From assembly GCF_014652135.1 (NCBI RefSeq), contig NZ_BMYF01000011.1:84251-143036 (forward strand): DNA of 58,786 nt. The letters run 5' to 3'. This document shows positions 34,017 through 42,626 of the stretch, piece by piece. The position numbers and the translations under genes were made by a program. The notes below the pieces were generated by a model, which made no database searches, was not told the origin of the DNA, and worked only from the letters and a program-made list of their open reading frames with translations. The DNA is from Mongoliitalea lutea (GTDB taxonomy: Bacteria; Bacteroidota; Bacteroidia; Cytophagales; Cyclobacteriaceae). Positions within the stretch are counted from its first letter, which is position 1, and each line of letters starts with the position of its first letter.

Positions 34017-34334
34017 TCAATATTTCAATTTATTTCTACTTTATTTCCACCTTATTTCAAATTACTAGTTCTCGCCACGTCCGCTACGGTATTCGCAACG
34101 AGCGCAATGTTTTTTGACACGCTCCTCCAATATCCCATTATCCAAGTATCAGTCAATATCCTTTTTAGTCACTGATTTACACAGATGTTTTGCTAACTGA
34201 AATTGGTATTTAGTACTACAATCCAATATTTCAATTTATTTCTACTTTATTTCCACCTTATTTCAATCGAAGCGGTGAACGTTATTTCTACCAATATCCA
34301 CCATTATTCATCAATATCCCCCAATATCAACAGA
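34017..34334. repeat. Dispersed intergenic repeat, copy downstream of PLDc_N gene
   Basis: Contains the repeat words in the usual order: TTATTTCCACCTTATTTCAA, ACTAGTTCTCGCCACG, CGCAACGAGCGCAATG, CTCCAATATCCCATTATCC, CACTGATTTACACAGATG, AAATTGGTATT, then CCAATATTTCAATTTATTTC and a second partial unit. It spans the whole gap between the PLDc_N gene and the minus-strand epimerase gene stop at 34335. Confidence 0.75.
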
Positions 34335-35228
34335 TTACTGATAAATCTTCTCCAAGGCCGTGTCCAAATCAGGATACCTGAATTTAAACCCTTCTTGTTC
34401 GATTTTTTTAGAGGAAACTTTATTGCCACCTAGGACCATTTGGGCCATTTCGCCTAAAGCTAGCTTCAATCCAAATCCTGGAACTCCAAAATTCACAAAT
34501 AATTTGCGGGCTTTCTTGGCGGCTTTTTCAGTGAGTTCGGCGTTTGTAGCAGGTTTGGGGCCTACTGCATTGTAGATACCCTGTACTTTTTCATCTTCCA
34601 AGGCAAAGACAAACATGCGTGCCAGATCATCAATCTGAATCCAACTCATCCACTGCATACCCGACCCTAATGGTGCTGCCACTGGCGGTTTCATCATTTC
34701 TTTGAGTGCACCTCCGTTTTTGTCCAATACAATTCCAATCCTAAGCATAACTGTTCGAAGCCCTAACTTCTCCATCATTTTCACTCGGTTTTCCCAAGCG
34801 ATGACTACTTGAGCTAAAAAGTCTTTTCCTGCTGTACTTTCTTCCACTTGGACATCCTCTCCTGTATTGAAGCCGTAATAACCAACTGCCGAAGCCGAGA
34901 TAAAGACTTCGGGTTTTGCAGTTGCTTTCTCAATAGCATTGTAGAGCATTTGGGTGGATAAGGTTCTGCTTTCCAGGATTGCTCTTTTGCGAGCATTCGT
35001 CCAGCGCTTATCGGCTACCCCTTCACCTGCCAAATGCATGATGGCATCGGCCCATTCGATGGCTTCTGCATCCATGGTCTGTTTATCCACATCCCAGAAA
35101 AATGATTGCTGCTTGTATTTATCAGGACTTCTACTCAACCATGCTACTTCGAAGCCTTTTTTTTCTAAGAGTTGGGTGATTTTTTTGCCGACAAGACCGG
35201 AGCCTCCTGTGATGAGGATGTTTTTCAT
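34335..35228 (-). CDS. TIGR01777 family NAD(P)-binding epimerase-like protein (YfcH-like)
   Basis: About 297 residues from the ATG at 35228 (MKNILITGGSGLVGKKITQLL); further ATGs at 35234 and 35267 are possible. The Rossmann motif GGSGLVGKK is at residues 8-16, then WADAIMHLAGEGVADKRW, SASAVGYYG with the extended-SDR tyrosine, and a C-terminal VSSKKIEQEGFKFRYPDLDTALEKI typical of the DUF1731 domain. The family is widespread and its substrate is unknown. The gene is divergent from the fluoride riboswitch/CLC-F unit. Confidence 0.9.
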   Translation of the reverse strand: MKNILITGGSGLVGKKITQLLEKKGFEVAWLSRSPDKYKQQSFFWDVDKQTMDAEAIEWADAIMHLAGEGVADKRWTNARKRAILESRTLSTQMLYNAIEKATAKPEVFISASAVGYYGFNTGEDVQVEESTAGKDFLAQVVIAWENRVKMMEKLGLRTVMLRIGIVLDKNGGALKEMMKPPVAAPLGSGMQWMSWIQIDDLARMFVFALEDEKVQGIYNAVGPKPATNAELTEKAAKKARKLFVNFGVPGFGLKLALGEMAQMVLGGNKVSSKKIEQEGFKFRYPDLDTALEKIYQ

Positions 35229-35330
35229 ATTCATGGGTGTTATGCTAATTAAAGGCGTTTTTACCAATGATTGTTTCTATTTTACTCAAAATTTAAGCAT
35301 TTCAAGTAAAAACTTCTATTTTTGTTGTTA

Positions 35331-35386
35331 ATGGTGATGGGGTTCCACCAGTAACCGCACATGTTCAGTGCTGATGACTCCTACTC
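35331..35386 (+). ncRNA. Fluoride riboswitch (crcB motif)
   Basis: GGTGATGG at 35333-35340, GGTTCCACC closing the first helix, AACCGC near 35353, and GCTGATGACTCCTAC at 35370-35384 reproduce the conserved blocks of the crcB/fluoride riboswitch in the correct order and spacing. A small hairpin (TGGCCGTTTGGCCA, about 35403-35416) follows and may be part of the expression platform. It sits about 50 bp before a CLC-type channel gene, the expected target. Confidence 0.9.
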
Positions 35387-35434
35387 TAACGAACAAATCG
35401 ACTGGCCGTTTGGCCATAACCCATTTATTTCTTT

Positions 35435-36733
35435 ATGTTGGAGAGGAAAAAAGTATTATCGCCGATTAGATCTTTCGTATTTACCGAGTTTTTGCCAAAT
35501 TTTCGGTTTCTTTTGAAATGGCTGCTGATAGCAAGTGTTGTGGGTTTTGTTGCGGGTTCCGCCTCAGCTTTCTTTTTAGTTTCCCTAGAGTGGGTGACCA
35601 ACTATCGTGAGGCGCATGTTTGGATCATAGCATTTCTACCCATATCCGGCTTACTCATCGGCTGGAGTTATTACCGCTTTGGTGCCTCTGTCAGTAAGGG
35701 CAATAATCAATTGTTGGAGGAATTTTATCAACCCACCCAAACCATCCCCTTACGAATGGCGCCTCTTGTACTGTTTGGGACTTTAGCTACGCATTTGTTT
35801 GGTGGATCGGCTGGAAGGGAAGGTACGGCAGTTCAGATGGGAGGAGCTATTGCCGATCAATTCACCAAGTGGTTCACCCTAAGCAAAGAAGATAGAAAAA
35901 TCCTCATTACCATAGGTGTGGCGGCAGGTTTTTCATCGGTATTCGGTACCCCTTTAGCGGGAGCTGTTTTTGCTTTGGAATGGTTAATTGTGGGAAGGAT
36001 TCGCTATGAAGCGATTTTACCGGCCTTTATTGGTGCTTATGTGGCGGATTATGCTTGTGCTGAGTTTTGGCAAGTGCATCATACACAGTATGCCATCACG
36101 GAAGTTCCTGCTATTTCCATGGTGAATCTCTTATGGTTGATTCCAGCAGGAATTCTCTTCGGATTGGCCGGCCGATTATTTGCAAAAGCTTGTCACTTAT
36201 GGGGAGATGTATTTAAAAAATATATCAGCTATCCTCCTTTGAGGCCTGTCATTGGTGGGGTCTTGGTGGCCTTGATTGTCTGGGCTTCGGGTACAACAAA
36301 ATATATTGGACTAGGCGTACCGACGATTGTGGATGCATTTGAGCAAAGCTTGCCTTGGTACGATTCTTTGGTTAAGATCTTTATGACTTCCTTGACGCTT
36401 GGCGCAGGATTTAAAGGTGGGGAAGTAACTCCTTTGTTCTTTACAGGGGCCACCCTTGGCAATGCCTTGTCCATGGTCATTCCTTTGCCCATGTCTTTAT
36501 TGGCGGGGGTGGGCTTTGTTGCGGTTTTTGCTGGTGCGACAAACACGCCTTTGGCCTGTACTCTCATGGGATTGGAGCTTTTTGGCACAGAAGCAGGCAT
36601 ATTTATAGGATTAGGTTGTGTCTTGGCGTATTTATTTTCGGGTCATGCGGGTATTTACAATTCACAAATCATCGGTAGTCCGAAAAGTTTGAAGCAACCG
36701 GAGAGGAAAGGGAAGAGGATTGGGGAAACGTGA
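35435..36733 (+). CDS. CLC-F type fluoride/proton antiporter (EriC-F)
   Basis: A 432-residue CLC-family membrane protein. The ion-path motif reads GGSAGREGTAVQMGG (Arg128, Glu129), with Thr in place of the Pro of chloride CLCs, as is usual in the fluoride-specific CLC-F branch. GVAAGFSSVFGTPLAGAVFALEW, GAGFKGGEVTPLFFTGATLGNALS and FAGATNTPLACTLMGLELFG follow in standard order. It is placed directly behind a fluoride riboswitch, so it should be induced by fluoride and export F- in exchange for protons. There is no C-terminal CBS pair, as in other CLC-F proteins. Confidence 0.93.
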   Translation: MLERKKVLSPIRSFVFTEFLPNFRFLLKWLLIASVVGFVAGSASAFFLVSLEWVTNYREAHVWIIAFLPISGLLIGWSYYRFGASVSKGNNQLLEEFYQPTQTIPLRMAPLVLFGTLATHLFGGSAGREGTAVQMGGAIADQFTKWFTLSKEDRKILITIGVAAGFSSVFGTPLAGAVFALEWLIVGRIRYEAILPAFIGAYVADYACAEFWQVHHTQYAITEVPAISMVNLLWLIPAGILFGLAGRLFAKACHLWGDVFKKYISYPPLRPVIGGVLVALIVWASGTTKYIGLGVPTIVDAFEQSLPWYDSLVKIFMTSLTLGAGFKGGEVTPLFFTGATLGNALSMVIPLPMSLLAGVGFVAVFAGATNTPLACTLMGLELFGTEAGIFIGLGCVLAYLFSGHAGIYNSQIIGSPKSLKQPERKGKRIGET

Positions 36734-36930
36734 TTTTAACATGTTTTTTGGCCAGATTTGACAGTAAAATGTGCCTTTGCTTTGCAGAAATGGAACTGAA
36801 AATAAATTGTATAAACGCTATAGCCAAGACATTAATGCAGATTACGAATGTAAATTTTCCTTAAAAAGATAGCATTTCGATCTCATCTTCAACTAAGTTT
36901 TCTATTTTTAACCATCCAATTTTAAATACC

Positions 36931-39738
36931 ATGAATTTCAAAAAGCTGGGATTGTTGATAGGCTGCTTCCTTATCGTCCAAACATTCGTTTTTGCACAAA
37001 CTGATTTACAGCAAGAAGTACCCCTTGATCCTCGGGTGCGAACAGGTACTTTATCCAATGGCCTGGTCTATTATATCCAACAAAATCCAAAGCCTGCCAA
37101 TAAAGTAGAACTCCGCTTGGCAGTCAACGCAGGGTCTGTTTTAGAAGATGAGGACCAACTGGGATTGGCGCATTTTACTGAACATATGGCATTCAATGGG
37201 ACCAAGAATTTTGAGAAAAATCAATTAGTCTCTTATCTACAATCCATAGGAGTTTCCTTTGGAGGAGATTTGAATGCCTACACGGGTTTTGATGAGACGG
37301 TTTATATTTTGCCTATTCCATCTGATGATCCAGAGAAGTTACGCTCCGGTTTTCAGGTGTTGGCTGATTGGGCAGGAGGTGTCTTGATGAATGAGGAGGA
37401 TATTGATGGAGAGCGGGGAATTATCGTGGAAGAATGGAGAACAGGCCAAGGCTATAGTCAGCGTATGCGTGACCAATACCTGCCTATCCTCCTTCACAAT
37501 TCCCAATATGCGGATCGCTTGCCGATAGGTAAAATGGAAATTGTAGAAAACTTCGAATACGAAACTATCCGACGCTTTTATAGAGATTGGTATAGACCTA
37601 ATAATATGGCTATAGTAGCTGTTGGCGATGAAGATCCGGACAAATTGGAAGCATTAATCAAGGAATTTTTCTCAGAATTGACGAATCCTTCCAATGCTCC
37701 TGAGCGGATTGCTTTTGAAGTACCCGAACACGAAGAGACTTTTGTGGCTATCGTCACAGACGAAGAGGCACCTGGCATTCAGCTACAATTATTTTACAAG
37801 CACAAAGCCCTGCCTACCACCACTGCGCAGGATTATAAAAACTTCTTGCTTAGGACCATTTATTCGGGCATGCTTTCCCAGCGCTTGGATGAAATCAGAC
37901 AAAAGCCTGATGCACCTTTCATTTTTGCCGGAACAGGCTATGGAAATTTTGTACGGGACTTGGATTATTTCTCCGCTACCGCTGTAGTCGCTCCAGGAAA
38001 AGCAGCTGCTGGTATTCAGTCATTGATTGAAGAAAATGAGCGGGTTGCCAAGCATGGTTTTACCCAAGGAGAATTGGATAGGGTAAAAAGTAGTTTGCTC
38101 AATAGCGCCGAGCGAGCATATAAAGAAATGGACAAAGCCGAATCCCGAGCAATTGTAGGGCGATATGTCAACCACTATTTGGAGGGCAGATTTGCCGAAG
38201 GAGAGGCTTTGAAATATGAGTTTTATAAAGAAATCCTTCCTCAGATCACCTTGAAAGAAATCAATGCCCTTGCCAAAGAACTGGTGCGTGATGATAACCG
38301 GGTGGTGGTCGTAATGGCGCCTAGTAGCCAATCGGAATCGCTTCCATCTCAAGAGGATGTTTTGGCATTGTTTGATCAGGTAGAGCAATTGGATTTGCTT
38401 CCTTATGAAGAGAAATTATTGGCAGATCAGCTGATTACCAATTTACCGACACCTGGTAAAATTAGCGAGGTGGTAGCCCATGGACCTGTAGAGGTTCAGG
38501 AATTTGTGTTATCGAATGGTGCTCGCATATTTGTGAAGTCTACGGATTTCAAGAATGATGAAATCCTTTTCACGATACGAGGCAATGGTGGAGTTTCAAT
38601 GTTTGGAGATAAAGATCATTACAGTGCAAGCTATGCGGGAGTGATGGTCAATACCATGGGTGTTGGTGATTTTTCTCCATCTGATTTGAGAAAAATGTTG
38701 GCAGGGAAAACTGTTTCCGTTACACCAAACATTGGCACTTATTCCCAAACTATTTCAGGAGCTACCAGTCCCAAGGATTTGGAGACAGCCATGCAGTTGA
38801 TCCATTTGTATTTTACAAGCCCTCGAAAGGATGCTGAGCTTTTCCAAGTCTATGTGGATAACCAAAAGACGCAACTGGCCTCAGCGCAGGCGAATCCTGA
38901 TTTTCAGTTTAGTGTGGCATTAAACAAACTGATAGCAAACAATAATTTGAGAGCGCTCAGTATTTATGATCCAGCCGATTTGGATAAAATCAGTGTGGAT
39001 AGAGGCTTGGAAATCTACCGAGATCGATTTGGTAATGCGGCAAATTTTGAGTTTTTCTTTACAGGAAACATTGACATCGAAACTTTCTTACCAATGGTAG
39101 AGCAGTATTTTGCGAGTTTACCAGGAGATGTTACCAATGTTGATAACTTTAAAGACTTGGGTATCCGTCCACCGAAAGGACGTTCAGAAACTATTCGGGT
39201 AGGTACCGATGAAAAGAGTCAAGTGATCCTGTTTTTCTCAGAGGAACAAGCTTATGATAGAGCCTTGGCTACCGATGTTTCTTTCTTAGGGGAAATTCTG
39301 ACCATTAAATTGATTGAAAATCTACGGGAAGAAATTGGAGGTGTATATGGAGTAGGTGCTAGCGGCAGCATGTCCAATCAGCCGGTTGGGCAATTGAGTT
39401 TTTCCATTTCATTCCCATGTAGTCCGGATATGGTTGAAAAATTAACAGCCGCGGCTTGGGCAGAAGTCAAGAAGATCCAAGAAGAGGGACCTACAAAGGA
39501 AGACTTAGATAAGGTCAAGGAAAAAAGAAGAATTGCCTATCAGGAAAATTTGAAAAGAAACAATTACTGGAATGGGCAAATTGCAGCAGCTAGGCAATAT
39601 GATTTCCCATTTGAAAGCCTTTTGGAAGCGGGGAAAAGCATTGAAGCAGTTACTCAAGAAAGAGTACAGCAAATTGCTCGACAATTGCTTACCAAAGAAA
39701 ATCTATTGGAAGTAATCAAGTTGCCCTTAGAAAAGTAG
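36931..39738 (+). CDS. M16 family zinc peptidase (insulinase-like, two-domain)
   Basis: 935 residues with a signal peptide (LGLLIGCFLIVQTFVFAQ). The active-site motif HFTEHMAFNGT (HxxEH, His81, Glu84 and His85 approximately) lies near residue 81, with the third ligand expected in DIDGERGIIVEEWR (near residues 156-169). The length and a second homologous but inactive half (IFVKSTDFKNDEILFTIRGNGG onward) fit the periplasmic PqqL-like M16 peptidases. It is probably a periplasmic peptidase degrading small proteins or peptides. Monocistronic; a stem-loop region follows at 39839. Confidence 0.93.
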   Translation: MNFKKLGLLIGCFLIVQTFVFAQTDLQQEVPLDPRVRTGTLSNGLVYYIQQNPKPANKVELRLAVNAGSVLEDEDQLGLAHFTEHMAFNGTKNFEKNQLVSYLQSIGVSFGGDLNAYTGFDETVYILPIPSDDPEKLRSGFQVLADWAGGVLMNEEDIDGERGIIVEEWRTGQGYSQRMRDQYLPILLHNSQYADRLPIGKMEIVENFEYETIRRFYRDWYRPNNMAIVAVGDEDPDKLEALIKEFFSELTNPSNAPERIAFEVPEHEETFVAIVTDEEAPGIQLQLFYKHKALPTTTAQDYKNFLLRTIYSGMLSQRLDEIRQKPDAPFIFAGTGYGNFVRDLDYFSATAVVAPGKAAAGIQSLIEENERVAKHGFTQGELDRVKSSLLNSAERAYKEMDKAESRAIVGRYVNHYLEGRFAEGEALKYEFYKEILPQITLKEINALAKELVRDDNRVVVVMAPSSQSESLPSQEDVLALFDQVEQLDLLPYEEKLLADQLITNLPTPGKISEVVAHGPVEVQEFVLSNGARIFVKSTDFKNDEILFTIRGNGGVSMFGDKDHYSASYAGVMVNTMGVGDFSPSDLRKMLAGKTVSVTPNIGTYSQTISGATSPKDLETAMQLIHLYFTSPRKDAELFQVYVDNQKTQLASAQANPDFQFSVALNKLIANNNLRALSIYDPADLDKISVDRGLEIYRDRFGNAANFEFFFTGNIDIETFLPMVEQYFASLPGDVTNVDNFKDLGIRPPKGRSETIRVGTDEKSQVILFFSEEQAYDRALATDVSFLGEILTIKLIENLREEIGGVYGVGASGSMSNQPVGQLSFSISFPCSPDMVEKLTAAAWAEVKKIQEEGPTKEDLDKVKEKRRIAYQENLKRNNYWNGQIAAARQYDFPFESLLEAGKSIEAVTQERVQQIARQLLTKENLLEVIKLPLEK

Positions 39739-39838
39739 TGTATATACTTTCACGGGAGAAGCTAAGCTTATGAATTAACTCATCATATTTTCAAGCATCT
39801 GTTGACTGCGGTCCATGGACTGTGGTCGATTATCCGCA

Positions 39839-39872
39839 ATAGCCCCAGTATTTATTTAATACGGGGGTTATT
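39839..39872. repeat. Imperfect hairpin between M16 gene and pnuC
   Basis: AATAGCCCCAGTATT and AATACGGGGGTTATT form a long imperfect stem around a TATTT loop. No T tract follows on either strand, so termination is uncertain. Just upstream (39812-39825) GGTCCATGGACTGTGG repeats TGGACTG-type words also seen near 26560. Confidence 0.5.
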
Positions 39873-39938
39873 GACGATAATCAGATTCTTTTGAGCACTT
39901 TTTCTATCATCTTCCCAATTTTTACCTTATTTCGCTGC

Positions 39939-40556
39939 ATGGATATTCAATGGATTTGGCAAGGTATTCTTGATGGTTTGGCCGAGATGACTTTATTGGA
40001 GGCGATTGCCGTCTTTTTTGGGATAGCTTCGGTATTTTATTCTATAAAAAAAAACATTCTCGTTTTTCCCACGGGGATGATTTCCACAATTATTTACGTG
40101 TATATCTGCTTGAAGTATAAGCTCTATGCAGACATGGGGATCAATGCCTACTACTTTGCCATGTCCATCTATGGTTGGTATCTATGGAGTAGGCCAAGTG
40201 AGGGAAAGGAAGAGTTGCCGGTAACTTGGTTATCTCCCAAAGGCATTATGCAATCCATTGGCTTGTTTTTACTTTCTTACGGAGTACTGTACATTGTTTT
40301 ATCAAACTTTACAGATTCGGATGTTCCCTATTGGGACTCTTTCACAACCTCCTCAGCATTTGTAGGTATGTGGTTGATGGCCAAAAAGAAGGTGGAAAAC
40401 TGGATTGCTTGGATCATTACGGACATAGTTTCGGTGCCTTTGTATTTTTACAAGGGTTTGATGTTAACCTCTTTCCAGTTTTTGTTTTTCACAGTCCTTG
40501 CTACCATAGGTCTGATCGAATGGATGAAAACTGCTAAAAAAGTACAGCATGCTTAA
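39939..40556 (+). CDS. pnuC: PnuC-type vitamin transporter (nicotinamide riboside or thiamine)
   Basis: 205 residues from the ATG at 39939; the open frame reaches back to a TTG at 39891, but the ATG gives the usual PnuC N-terminus. About seven transmembrane helices. The family core LLEAIAVFFGIASVFYSIKKNILVFPTGMISTIIYVYICLKYKLYADMGINAYYFAMSIYGWYLW is intact. PnuC proteins carry nicotinamide riboside; close relatives (PnuT) carry thiamine. The next gene overlaps by 8 bp and encodes a NadR-type kinase, pointing to nicotinamide riboside, but a TPP-controlled TonB receptor only 2 kb away keeps thiamine possible. Confidence 0.88.
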   Translation: MDIQWIWQGILDGLAEMTLLEAIAVFFGIASVFYSIKKNILVFPTGMISTIIYVYICLKYKLYADMGINAYYFAMSIYGWYLWSRPSEGKEELPVTWLSPKGIMQSIGLFLLSYGVLYIVLSNFTDSDVPYWDSFTTSSAFVGMWLMAKKKVENWIAWIITDIVSVPLYFYKGLMLTSFQFLFFTVLATIGLIEWMKTAKKVQHA

Positions 40557-41073
40557 GAAAGTCGTCATCATAGGGCCAGAGTCTACTGGGAAAAGTACGC
40601 TAGCCCAACAGCTCGCTGCACATTTTAATTGCTTATGGGTGGAGGAGTATGCACGTGAGTATCTTGAAAACCTTGGGAGATTGTATGAATACGATGACTT
40701 GCTGAGGATAGCTCAAGGGCAAATTGCTTTGGAAGATAGGATAGCTGCTCAATCTGACAAACTCTTGATTTGTGATACTGATTTACATGTGATTCAGGTA
40801 TGGTCGGAGCATAAATATGGAAAGGTGCATGATTGGGTGATGCAACAAATAGAGCAAAAGGGCTATGACCTCTATTTATTGACGGACATCGACATTCCTT
40901 GGGAAGAGGATCCTTTAAGGGAGCACCCAGACCCAGCACAAAGACTCTATTTTTGGGAATTATACCAGTCTATAGTTGAAAAATCTGGAGTGCCTTATCA
41001 GATTATTTCAGGAACGCATGAAATCCGTCTCCAGCGAGCAATCAAGAGGGTTCAAGCACTTTTGAAAAGCTAG
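40549..41073 (+). CDS. NadR-like ribosylnicotinamide kinase (AAA family ATPase)
   Basis: A 174-residue P-loop kinase. Walker A IGPESTGKSTLAQQLA is at residues 8-23, WVEEYAREYL near residue 30 matches the substrate-binding motif of the NadR C-terminal kinase domain, ICDTDLHVIQVWSEHKYG near residue 75 holds the Walker B aspartates, and DIPWEEDPLREHPDPAQR near residue 115 is the lid. It lacks the NMN adenylyltransferase domain of full-length NadR. It overlaps pnuC by 8 bp, so it probably traps imported riboside as the nucleotide. Thiamine phosphorylation by such a kinase would be unusual. Confidence 0.85.
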   Translation: MLKKVVIIGPESTGKSTLAQQLAAHFNCLWVEEYAREYLENLGRLYEYDDLLRIAQGQIALEDRIAAQSDKLLICDTDLHVIQVWSEHKYGKVHDWVMQQIEQKGYDLYLLTDIDIPWEEDPLREHPDPAQRLYFWELYQSIVEKSGVPYQIISGTHEIRLQRAIKRVQALLKS

Positions 41074-41224
41074 TTGATCTATTTTTTGTACAAGTCAATT
41101 TCCTGTATTTTCAAATGCTAGCTTGGAAATATGCAAATAAAGCTTAACTTTATAGCAGGAATGTTACATAATCCCTTAGTTTATTTTTCATTCTGATTAA
41201 CTAATTATCCCCCATTTATTACAC

Positions 41225-42292
41225 ATGCGTCCCCCAAGATTTAGTACGGCATCTTCCTTTCATGCCGATTTAAAAGAAAGGATCAAAAACTATTTTACTG
41301 AAAAAAACATCAAGCCAACAGGAAACTTCTCTTTGTATTTCAAAGCAGTAGTCATGGTTATTGCATTTGTTTTTATCTACATCCATCTGGTTTTTTTCAC
41401 TCCATTTTGGCCATTTGCCATCTTGGAAGCAATTATTCTAGGAGCTTTGACAGCTGGCATTGGATTCAATGTCATGCATGATGGAGCTCATGGAAGTTTC
41501 AGTAGAAAAGGCTGGGTAAATGAACTGGCTGGTATCTCCATCAATTTCTTAGGAGCTAATGTTTTCATGTGGAAAACCAAGCATAACGTAGCTCATCATT
41601 CGTTTACGAATGTAGATGATCATGATGATGACTTGAATGCAGGGGTGTTTTTACGGTTGGGACCAACCCAAAAACGGTACAAAATCCACAAGTATCAGCA
41701 TCGCTACTTCATTTTCATTTATTCTATTCTGTATTTCTACTGGGTGTTTTTCACCGATTATAAGAAATACGTGACTAGAAAAGTTGGCGAAACGCCTATC
41801 AAAAAAATGGATGTGAAAGAACATATCTCTTTCTGGGGCTTTAAAGTGGTACATCTCTTTTTATTCATAGTCCTACCAATTTACATGGTTGGTTTTTTAC
41901 CTTGGTTAGCAGGTTTTATGATATTTGGTCTTGCTACAGGTGTTATCATGAGTGTTGTTTTCCAGTTAGCACATGTACTTGAAGAAACCTCTTTCCCTGT
42001 TCCAGATAAGGCAACGAATAAGTTGGAAGATGATTGGGCGATTCATCAGTTAAAAACTACAGCAAATTTTGCTACTAGAAATAAGGTGCTATCTTGGTTT
42101 ATTGGTGGATTGAATTTTCAGATTGAACATCATTTGTTTCCGAACATTTCCCATATTCACTACCCTGCTATATCGCAGATCATCAAGCAAACTTGTCAAG
42201 AGTATGGTATTCCATACATTGAGCATCCAAAAATGAGAGTAGCGCTAGCCTCACACATCAATCATTTGAGACATTTGGGACAAAGTTCATAG
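41225..42292 (+). CDS. Membrane fatty acid desaturase (acyl-lipid/acyl-CoA, front-end type)
   Basis: 355 residues with the three histidine boxes of the membrane desaturase family: HDGAHGS near residue 85, HNVAHHSFTN near residue 121 and QIEHHLFP near residue 300, plus four hydrophobic helices. The Q replacing the first H of box three is the mark of front-end (delta-5/6-like) and linoleoyl-CoA desaturases. No cytochrome b5 domain is fused. It should introduce a double bond into a fatty acyl chain for membrane fluidity. It lies between the pnuC pair and the TPP-controlled receptor, with its own terminator. Confidence 0.92.
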   Translation: MRPPRFSTASSFHADLKERIKNYFTEKNIKPTGNFSLYFKAVVMVIAFVFIYIHLVFFTPFWPFAILEAIILGALTAGIGFNVMHDGAHGSFSRKGWVNELAGISINFLGANVFMWKTKHNVAHHSFTNVDDHDDDLNAGVFLRLGPTQKRYKIHKYQHRYFIFIYSILYFYWVFFTDYKKYVTRKVGETPIKKMDVKEHISFWGFKVVHLFLFIVLPIYMVGFLPWLAGFMIFGLATGVIMSVVFQLAHVLEETSFPVPDKATNKLEDDWAIHQLKTTANFATRNKVLSWFIGGLNFQIEHHLFPNISHIHYPAISQIIKQTCQEYGIPYIEHPKMRVALASHINHLRHLGQSS

Positions 42293-42314
42293 TTTCATTT
42301 CAGCTCATTTTATT

Positions 42315-42347
42315 AGGCTTTTTTCTCGGAGGAGGAAAAAGCCTTTT
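42315..42347 (+). terminator. Rho-independent terminator after desaturase gene
   Basis: AGGCTTTTTT (42315-42324) pairs with GGAAAAAGCCT around CTCGGAGGA, followed by a TTTTT tract ending at 42347. It starts 23 bp after the stop codon. Confidence 0.85.
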
Positions 42348-42393
42348 TTGTGATGGTTGTTTTTTCCAATTCCTCACCATAGCTTTGCCCATA

Positions 42394-42476
42394 GATCATG
42401 AGGGGTGCCCTAACATCACGGGCTGAGATCATACCCACAATACCTGATCCGGGTAGTGCCGGCGAAGGGAAATGAG
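42394..42476 (+). ncRNA. TPP riboswitch (THI element)
   Basis: All conserved THI-box blocks are present: GAGGGGTGCC (42399-42408), CGGGCTGAGAT (42419-42429), ACCTGATCCGGGTAGTGCC (42442-42460) and GGCGAAGGGAAATGA (42461-42475). The outer TCAT/ATGA helix closes the element. About 150 nt separate it from the start of the TonB-dependent receptor gene, leaving room for an expression platform (a GC-rich stem near 42525-42545). It represses the receptor when thiamine pyrophosphate is abundant. Confidence 0.95.
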
Positions 42477-42626
42477 TAAAACTGAATACACGTATTTCAA
42501 AATGATGGCTTAGTCCTATTGTTGTGCGCGCATGTTTGCGTGTTTTCAGGTCGGGTAAACAATTGAAAAGAAAAATCGCCCCTTGATTTTTCTATGTTTA
42601 ACCAAAATGCATGTTGCATTAAAATC

